Positions 58,085 through 64,000 of a DNA stretch of 64,000 nt are shown here, one piece after another. Under the pieces are notes generated by a model. It made no database searches. It was not told the origin of the DNA and saw only the letters and a program-made list of their open reading frames with translations. The first letter of the stretch is position 1. The number at the start of each line of letters is the position of its first letter. Made by a program: the position numbers and the translations under genes. The DNA is taken from assembly GCF_008831285.2 (NCBI RefSeq), contig NC_045142.1:13636854-13700853 (forward strand), read 5' to 3'. This stretch comes from Nymphaea colorata. Its lineage: Eukaryota > Streptophyta > Magnoliopsida > Nymphaeales > Nymphaeaceae.

Positions 58085-59790
58085 AAGCTAGAGGTAGCTA
58101 GATGACAAAATCATGAAATTTCTGATAATTAATTGATATAATTCTTTTTCTAAATCTTAAACGAAAAAAATATGGTATCAATTAAACATTGGCATTATTT
58201 GGGTCAAATGACTGACAAATTAATAAAGTGCTTATTTGGTTATTGATGATAGCTGGTCCCAATACCATTGGGCCGACCTTGTATTTTGCATTAAGACAGA
58301 ACAAATTAAAATTAAAATATAGAGATCTTCCCTAGTGACAGAGCATATCCTGTATAAGGTGACCCACAATTGCAGGTTCATTCAAATTCAACTGAATCAT
58401 CTTGTGCGATGGTAAGTCCCATGGTGGAGGTACATGATGGATGGTGCCGCACAAACTTTAGTTATGTTCATGTTAATAACTTCATACATTTCAGGCAGCT
58501 ACTTCTGCAGTAGAGTGGTTATTTTGTTATTTTCTATAATTAAACACTGCTTTCAAAAGATCATGCTGTAACAACTGGTCAATGCAAATACACTGTGATG
58601 GTTTTTATCCACACAAAACAAAAAAATAGCTGATTTCAATTCCTTTATATATATATATATATATATATGAACATATGATGTACTTGTAAGTTTTAGTTAC
58701 TAGAAATTAATTGTATTGGTTCGTCTTAATTGGATGCAAGGCCCAGTTAAAGGAGAAAAATTCAGCCAACTTTTCTTTGAATCCCAGGAATGACTTTTCT
58801 TAAATGACGATGACATGCTTTCAGTTTCCAGTCGACCTGGTCGGATCGAGAGCAATGTGCTATACTAGTGCAAGGATGGAAATTGGATTCACTATGTATG
58901 CCAGTTCAAGGACATTTGACTCTACTCACATGGGCATGAGCATTATGGAAAGCTGGATCTAAAATTAGTGTCTTATATGGTCTTATGCATGAAAAATTAT
59001 GCATATGGGTGCTTAATAACCAAAATAACATGTGTAAGTAAAAACAAAAAGACTTTTAGAAGGACAAAAAGGGTTTATGAAAAAGTAAGTATTCCAAAAT
59101 ATACACAGCTTTATAAAAAAAAAGTACTCCAACCTTGCACCGACCTACACAATCCAATATCATTGGACATGCGTAGGAGTGTAAAAAGGGAGGCCCAGGC
59201 AATCGCCGAAAAGAACTCATGGGAGTAGGAATAAGATTATTTAATAAAATATAGAACTCTGCATGCCAATTATAATTTGAACAAATATCGGGCTGATAAC
59301 AAACTGGTACGATTCAAATAGGTTGATCTGAACCAATTTTTATAGATAAAATAAAAAAAATTATAAAATAGATGACAAGAAAGCACCAAATTACAAATTA
59401 AGAACGGCAAAGAAACGACAATAGAAGCAAAAAAGAGGAGTGAGAAAGACAAAGGATGTCTAGATGGCTATGAGCTAACAACAACTAAAAGGTCGACCCC
59501 TCTTCTGACGACAAGAGTTCAACTTCAAACATATAGACAGAACAAGCCCCAGCCCTGATGTCAAGATTGTTCCAGCTAAGTTTTGATTCTTTTAACCTAG
59601 CAGAGGGTTCCCCACCACCAAAAATTTGTCGGTTAATAATATTTGTGGGTCTTGCATGTGAAACCAAATCCTTCTCAACCCAATCTGGAACCTTTCACAG
59701 TCTTAAGATTGGATAAAATTTACCCAGTGCGTGACTTTTGTTAATATAAGATATTCCTAGTGGCCATGCAATGCCTGCTAATAAAAAAGA
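58085..59790 (+). repeat. Duplicated-block region, copy III
   Basis: Shares blocks with copies I and II in the same order and orientation (see those entries), interrupted by a (TA)n run at 58647-58669 and by unshared DNA at about 59130-59470. It ends at the Copia-3 fragment. Confidence 0.7.
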
Positions 59791-59792
59791 CT

Positions 59793-60240
59793 TCATCCTT
59801 TTTTCTTGAGAAAGAACACCCAACTCATCCATGATTTGTCATCTTTTGACAGGAGAAAGTATCTGAAAATAAAGTTGGAAACAGCAGGAGCTGGGCCCCA
59901 TACATCGGCCTGAACCATGTTGAAGCAATATTGGCTTTTTATTTCAGATTCAAGAAATGATTGTGCAGTCATCTTTGCGTAATTGCATGTCTCACATACT
60001 GGAAAATTGTAGACGAGCTTAAGAAACACAGTTTTGAGAATTAGATCAAACAAATATCCCAACCTATAGTGCCATAGGAGTGATTCTTCATTCTTCTTGT
60101 CAGCTGGAAGTGCCTTGTTTGTGTTCAAGTTAATGTAGTAGATAGAGCCCATCTCTCTCATAAGAATCACCAAGCCTCTTCCGGGATTTCTGGTCCAGCA
60201 GAATGACCTTCTTCTTGGAGAAAATATTCAGAAATTTCTG
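59793..60240 (-). pseudogene. pol: Copia-3 fragment (pre-integrase and integrase start)
   Basis: On the minus strand: KVILLDQKSRKRLGDSYERD near 60200, then YYINLNTNKAL, LLWHYRLGYLFD, a CETCNYAKMT finger block, VQADVWGPAPAVSN and KSWMSWVFFLKKK. This is the gag-pre-integrase and first part of copia integrase (first catalytic Asp in ADVWGP). Several small frameshifts. Its sequence differs from Copia-1 and Copia-2, so it is a separate family member. It is cut at about 60240 where the Copia-2 LTR begins. Confidence 0.75.
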
Positions 60241-60262
60241 TAACATAGGGCTGTGCTAGATT

Positions 60263-60589
60263 TGTTAACAATGATAAGATCTATGGAACGGATATGATCA
60301 AGATCAGTTACAAAGGACAGGGTACGGTTTCCAAAACTCAAGAGCTATCCAAAACTGACCAATCTTCTCTAAATGAGAAAGAAATCATTTCCCCTATCTT
60401 CTTCTATAATTTTGCCCAAATCTGTCGTGTAAATCAAGATCCTAAAATCAAGGATCTGACTTGTATAAAGTGACTATAAATATATGTACTCTCTCTGTGT
60501 GGTTATAGAATAGAAGAGAGAGTCATTGTGTGGATGTAGGCTGATTTTAGCCGAACCTCGTTACACCTGTGTGTTCATCTTTTCTTTCA
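60263..60589 (+). repeat. Copia-2 5' LTR with TATA box and R/U5 hairpin
   Basis: Starts tgttaaca (an alternative start is tgtaaca at 60239) and ends tctttca before the primer-binding site. TATA box tataaatatatg at 60475. A hairpin at 60539-60552 has stem GGCT/AGCC and loop GATTTT, preceded by GTA and followed by GAACC, as in the Copia-1 LTR. Confidence 0.7.
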
Positions 60590-60592
60590 ACT

Positions 60593-60604
60593 TGGTATCA
60601 AAGC
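60593..60604 (+). other. Copia-2 primer-binding site
   Basis: tggtatcaaagc, one mismatch to the initiator Met-tRNA site, three bases after the LTR end. Confidence 0.8.
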
Positions 60605-60806
60605 CTGCAAGTACTTTCACCGTGGTCTTCCATATTTTGCATCTTTCTAGAGCCACGCTTCACCTGTCTGGATCACGATCATTGTTTGATGCTGGCACCA
60701 TCGTTTTCCAGCCACTCTCTTTGCTGCACCCCCTGGTGCGTCTCCTGTTCCTCTTCCTACATCCACAGTTTTTGGCATAACCAGGGAAACCACAAAGGAG
60801 TGTGCT

Positions 60807-61141
60807 GCTTCCTGTCTTCACCGAGGAGCATGCTGCTTCTTGTCTTCACCGAGGAGTGTGCTCCTTTTAGTGTTTGAACAAGGGTGTGGCATCGAGTGTG
60901 TTGTTTTCAGCCTTCATTGAGGCACGTGCCTTCCTTTTGGAGTGTGTTGTTTCCTGCCTTCACCGAGGCACGTGCCTCCTTTTCTGTCTAAGGAAGGCCA
61001 CGCTCTTTCCAGCCTTCATCGAGGAGCACGCTGTTGACTTCTTTTTCTATCTCTCAACAAGGGAAGGTCACGCTGTTTCCAGCCATCGCCAAGGGGCACG
61101 CTGTTTCCTTTTGTGTTAACCTGTTCACCAAGGAGCGTGCT
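60807..61141 (+). repeat. Degenerate minisatellite in the Copia-2 leader
   Basis: A 28-base unit of the form gtttcc.gccttcaccgagg.gcacgct recurs at 60807, 60835, 60903, 60949, 61005 and 61075, with a longer variant at 61103. Spacers between the later units vary. It lies between the primer-binding site and gag. Frames across it (60526-61279) are repeat products. Confidence 0.8.
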
Positions 61142-61285
61142 AAAAAGGGAGTACCACTGTGGCCTATCTGCCCCTTCAGTCGCCCGATCCACCTCCTTAG
61201 TCGCCTTTTTTGTTTATCAGACACAAATCGTATTGACTGTGCTCGTCGGCTGTTGATTGAACGAGGGAGAAATTTCTAGTATAAT

Positions 61286-62395
61286 ATGACTGCGTTGTCC
61301 TCATCTAACGCTCCTCACACTTCTACTCCACCAGGTACACAATGGAATGCTTTCTTAAGTTTGGTTTCAGTCAAGCTTGATCGATCAAATTATCTTCTCT
61401 GGCGTTCTCAAATTGAAAGTGTTATGAAAAGTCAAAATTTGATCAAGTATGTTAATGGAATATGTTCTGCTCCACCTGAATTTCTTGATGAAGCACACAC
61501 ACAAGAAAATACTGCTGATGATTTATGGTATCATGAAGACCAAATTGCACTAAATTGGATCAAAGTCACTGTGACTAAACCAGTCATGTCACAACTGGTT
61601 CGTGTTGGCACGGCTATAGATGCTTGGTGCATCCTTGAAAAACAGTATGCCTCACAAAATAATCTTCGTATTATTCAGCTGAAAAGAGAATTACAAAACA
61701 TAAAAAAGGGAGGAATGTCTATGACTGAATACCTTCAACATATTAGTTTCTTACATGATTATCTTAGCAGAGTGCAGCACTTTGTCTCAGATACAGACCT
61801 TGTTCTCTATACCTTGAATGGACTGAATTCTGAATATGAATCTTTTATTACCACAGTTACTGCATTCAAAGATCTGCGTTCATGGTCTGAATTATATGAT
61901 ATGTTAATTACTCAAGAGTCACGACTTGGAATGCTTTCTTCATCCCAGATGACTCAGGTTGAAGCCACCCCCACTGCCCTTATTGCTGAACAAGGGCATG
62001 GGCGTGGCAACTATAATGGTGGTAGGGGTAGAGGCCGTAATGGAGGAAGAGGAAACTATGGAAAAAACAATAATACTAACAAGTCTAACCAAGGAATCAC
62101 TTGTCAGTACTTTGGCAGAAGAAATAACACAGCTCGACAATGTTACAATATTCCAAAAGTGTTTATGGCCATGACACTCAACATGGGAAAATCTGATAAT
62201 GCATCTAGTAACCGAGAAAATGTCAGCAATACTCAAGACTCAGCCTGGTATCCAGACACAGGTGCCTCCCACCATGTGACAAATTCAGTACAAGATATGC
62301 AAGGTAAACTTCCTTATCATGGTTTTAATTCTATTATAGTTGGCAATGGTAGTAAGATGCAAATTAAAAATATAGGTAACGTTGTACCTACCTAG
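61286..62395 (+). CDS. gag: Copia-2 gag and start of protease
   Basis: 369 codons from ATG. The UBN2-type gag includes WNAFLSLVSVKLDRSNYLLW, IQLKRELQNIKKGGMSMTEY and LNGLNSEYESF, then an R/G/N-rich stretch. The zinc knuckle reads CQYFGRRNNTARQC, with the second Cys replaced by Phe, so zinc binding is probably lost. The protease begins WYPDTGASHHVTNS with the catalytic Asp intact. The frame ends in a TAG at 62393, just after a frameshift point. Confidence 0.85.
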   Translation: MTALSSSNAPHTSTPPGTQWNAFLSLVSVKLDRSNYLLWRSQIESVMKSQNLIKYVNGICSAPPEFLDEAHTQENTADDLWYHEDQIALNWIKVTVTKPVMSQLVRVGTAIDAWCILEKQYASQNNLRIIQLKRELQNIKKGGMSMTEYLQHISFLHDYLSRVQHFVSDTDLVLYTLNGLNSEYESFITTVTAFKDLRSWSELYDMLITQESRLGMLSSSQMTQVEATPTALIAEQGHGRGNYNGGRGRGRNGGRGNYGKNNNTNKSNQGITCQYFGRRNNTARQCYNIPKVFMAMTLNMGKSDNASSNRENVSNTQDSAWYPDTGASHHVTNSVQDMQGKLPYHGFNSIIVGNGSKMQIKNIGNVVPT

Positions 62396-63660
62396 CAAGA
62401 CGTCATCCTTTGTTTTGAAAAATGTGTTGCATGCACCTAAAGCACACAAGAATCTTATGTCAGTAGCAAGGTTCACCAAAGACAACCAATGCTCTATTGA
62501 ATTTTCCTCTAATGGTTTTATTGTTAAGAATATGCAGATGGGCGAGATTCTTTACACAGGGCCACTTGAGAAAGGAGGACTCTATAGATGGACGAGAGAA
62601 AGGAAGGACTCTACTAGCAATCCTTTTAGTATTGGAGATGACGATCAATAAAAGACTGCTAATACTTCTTTGGTTTCTCAAAATTCTTACTCAGACATTT
62701 AGTTATGGCATTTGCATCTAGGACATGCTCACTTTCAGTTGTTAAACTCGTTGAAAGTTGCTGGTTTAATTTCTGTTGATGAAAGACATAAATTAGATTT
62801 TTGTTCTTCATGTGTGCTTGGAAAAATGCATAAAATTCATTTTCCATTCAGATGGAGGAGGAGATATTTGGGGTAACTTCAAAAATGCTTGGATTACATC
62901 AAATTCATTTCATACAACCAAACCTCTTGAAGTGTTATGTGTTGATATTTGGGGACCAGCACCATGTGCTTCACGAGAATGGTACATGTATTGTTTCTTA
63001 GTGGTTGACCACTACTCTCACTTCTCATGGATCTTTCCCTTGCCAAAGAAAAGTGATACGCTTCCATGTTTTAAAACCTTTTTAAGCATACTAGAGCATC
63101 AACTTGAAATAAAAATGAAAATTTTCCATTCAGATGGAGGAGGATAGTTCATGAGCAAAGAATTTAGCACATTTCTTGAAAATCAAGGTATTCATCGATG
63201 GATAACATGCCCTTACACATCCCAGTAGAATGAGATAGTAGAAAGGAAGCATAGGCATCTGGTGGAAATGGGACTCACCATGATTATTCATGCCAATATG
63301 CCACAAAAAATTTGGTTTCATGCTTTTAAAACTGTTGTTCTTCTTATTAACAGGTTGCCTTTCGCAGACTTGCAAATGATGCCGTATGAGAAGCTCTTGC
63401 ATGAAGTTCCCAAATACAGTCATCTAAGAACCTTTGGTTGTACCATCTATCCATTGAATGGACCTAAACGTGCTTCAAAACTAGAAGCCAAAGCTCAAAC
63501 CTGCGTCTTCATTGGGTATGGCAGCTGTCATAAAGGTTGTGTTTGTTACAATCCAATCTCTAATCATGTCATCATATCTAGACATGTTATTTTTTACGAA
63601 AGAAATTTTTTATACTCTCATTGTGGTCCCTCTTTTACTGCCTCAAACATTTCAAGTTAG
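62382..63660 (+). pseudogene. pol: Copia-2 protease end and integrase
   Basis: 62382-62651 reads LKNVLHAPKAHKNLMSVARF, then stops. LWHLHLGHAHFQLLNS and CSSCVLGKMHKIHFP (integrase zinc finger) follow in another frame. Then PLEVLCVDIWGPAP (first Asp), FHSDGGG (second Asp), TAG at 63145, a second TAG near 63227, and ERKHRHLVE (Glu) onward to FGCTIYP and FIGYGS. Near 62839-62873 short stretches copied from downstream integrase are inserted. Confidence 0.8.
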
Positions 63661-64000
63661 CTAAAGTCGTCGTCCAGATCTGAATGTTTTAAGTCTAGAC
63701 CTATTGATGAGCTAAAAGAGAGTTTAACTCTTATTGAGTTGCCTAGAACCATTCCTAGTTCCCCAAGTTCCACAACTGTTCAAACTGGTTCCAATTACTT
63801 TCATGTGCACATACCATCAATTTCAGCATACTTAAACCTTCATGGAACTAGAAACACATGTTACAGACAATTCCAGCACAAGGGTGTCACAGTGTGATTC
63901 ATATAGCTATATTATGAACATAGTACCACATTATATATATTCTTTCACAGACAGCTCATGTATTACCCTAAAAATACCCATTTATTTTTCTGCACACAGG
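63661..64000 (+). other. Copia-2 hinge region and window edge
   Basis: A low-complexity Ser/Thr/Pro stretch (LPRTIPSSPSSTTVQT) matches the variable hinge between copia integrase and RT. RT itself is not seen before the window ends. Confidence 0.45.

Larger units (their letters stand above)
60240..64000 (+). mobile_element. Copia-2: Ty1/copia element running off the window end
   Basis: 5' LTR about 60263-60589, PBS 60593, a leader with a minisatellite, gag 61286 onward, protease, integrase, then a hinge region to about 63830. RT, RNase H and the 3' LTR are not inside the window, and the last 170 bases give no clear pol text. Several stops and frameshifts; inactive. Gag resembles Ale/Retrofit-type elements. 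Confidence 0.85.

Noticed and set aside
60526-61279. Overlapping frames with Leu/Phe/Cys-rich repeats
   Set aside because: They are readings of the Copia-2 LTR and leader minisatellite upstream of the true gag start.
1-64000. tRNA, rRNA, CRISPR or bacterial-type operon features
   Set aside because: None recognised. The tRNA-like words seen (tggtatcagagc) are retroelement primer-binding sites.

Overview
The window is nuclear DNA from a flowering plant. The evidence is a spliced class II trehalose-phosphate synthase gene, plant-type Ty1/copia and Ty3/gypsy elements (a Tat-like element, a Del/Tekay chromovirus, and copia elements with UBN2-type gag), a plant mobile domain relic and MITE-like repeats. 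I cannot place the species. A run of 100 N at 43901-44000 marks a scaffold gap.

Layout. 1-2380 is a G-poor low-complexity tract. About 2380-15110 is a very decayed Tat-like Ty3/gypsy element with a plant mobile domain relic in its 5' part. Its reverse transcriptase is split by a copia element (Copia-1, about 7466-12549) that has a 3' LTR but no visible 5' LTR. 15110-24230 is intergenic: a 39-bp minisatellite, a MULE-type transposase relic, a 42-bp palindrome and MITE-like repeats. 24234-28663 (minus strand) holds the one convincing intact host gene, a class II TPS with three coding exons, 836 residues and a likely intron in its 5' leader. 29700-34082 is intergenic. 34083-43900 is a Del/Tekay chromovirus with 3.0-kb LTRs whose 3' LTR runs into the gap. 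44001-59790 carries diverged duplicated blocks, short tandem duplications, a hAT-like MITE, a broken aspartic protease gene (52841-54221) and a NEK kinase exon fragment. 59790-64000 has a minus-strand copia fragment (Copia-3) against the 5' LTR of another copia element (Copia-2), which continues to the window edge.

The genes do not form a pathway. The TPS gene is an ordinary housekeeping or regulatory gene. The rest is mostly transposon sediment, with nested insertions giving a relative order: the Tat-like element is older than Copia-1, and Copia-3 is probably older than Copia-2.

I did not find a convincing new biological system. The best leads are: a hairpin with changed stem sequence but kept pairing near the predicted RNA start of two different copia LTRs; a copia copy that begins at its primer-binding site with matching trinucleotides at both junctions; related MITE-like repeats in inverted orientation on both sides of the TPS gene; and a cluster of one-base deletions beside the scaffold gap, which warns that some apparent frameshifts could be assembly errors.
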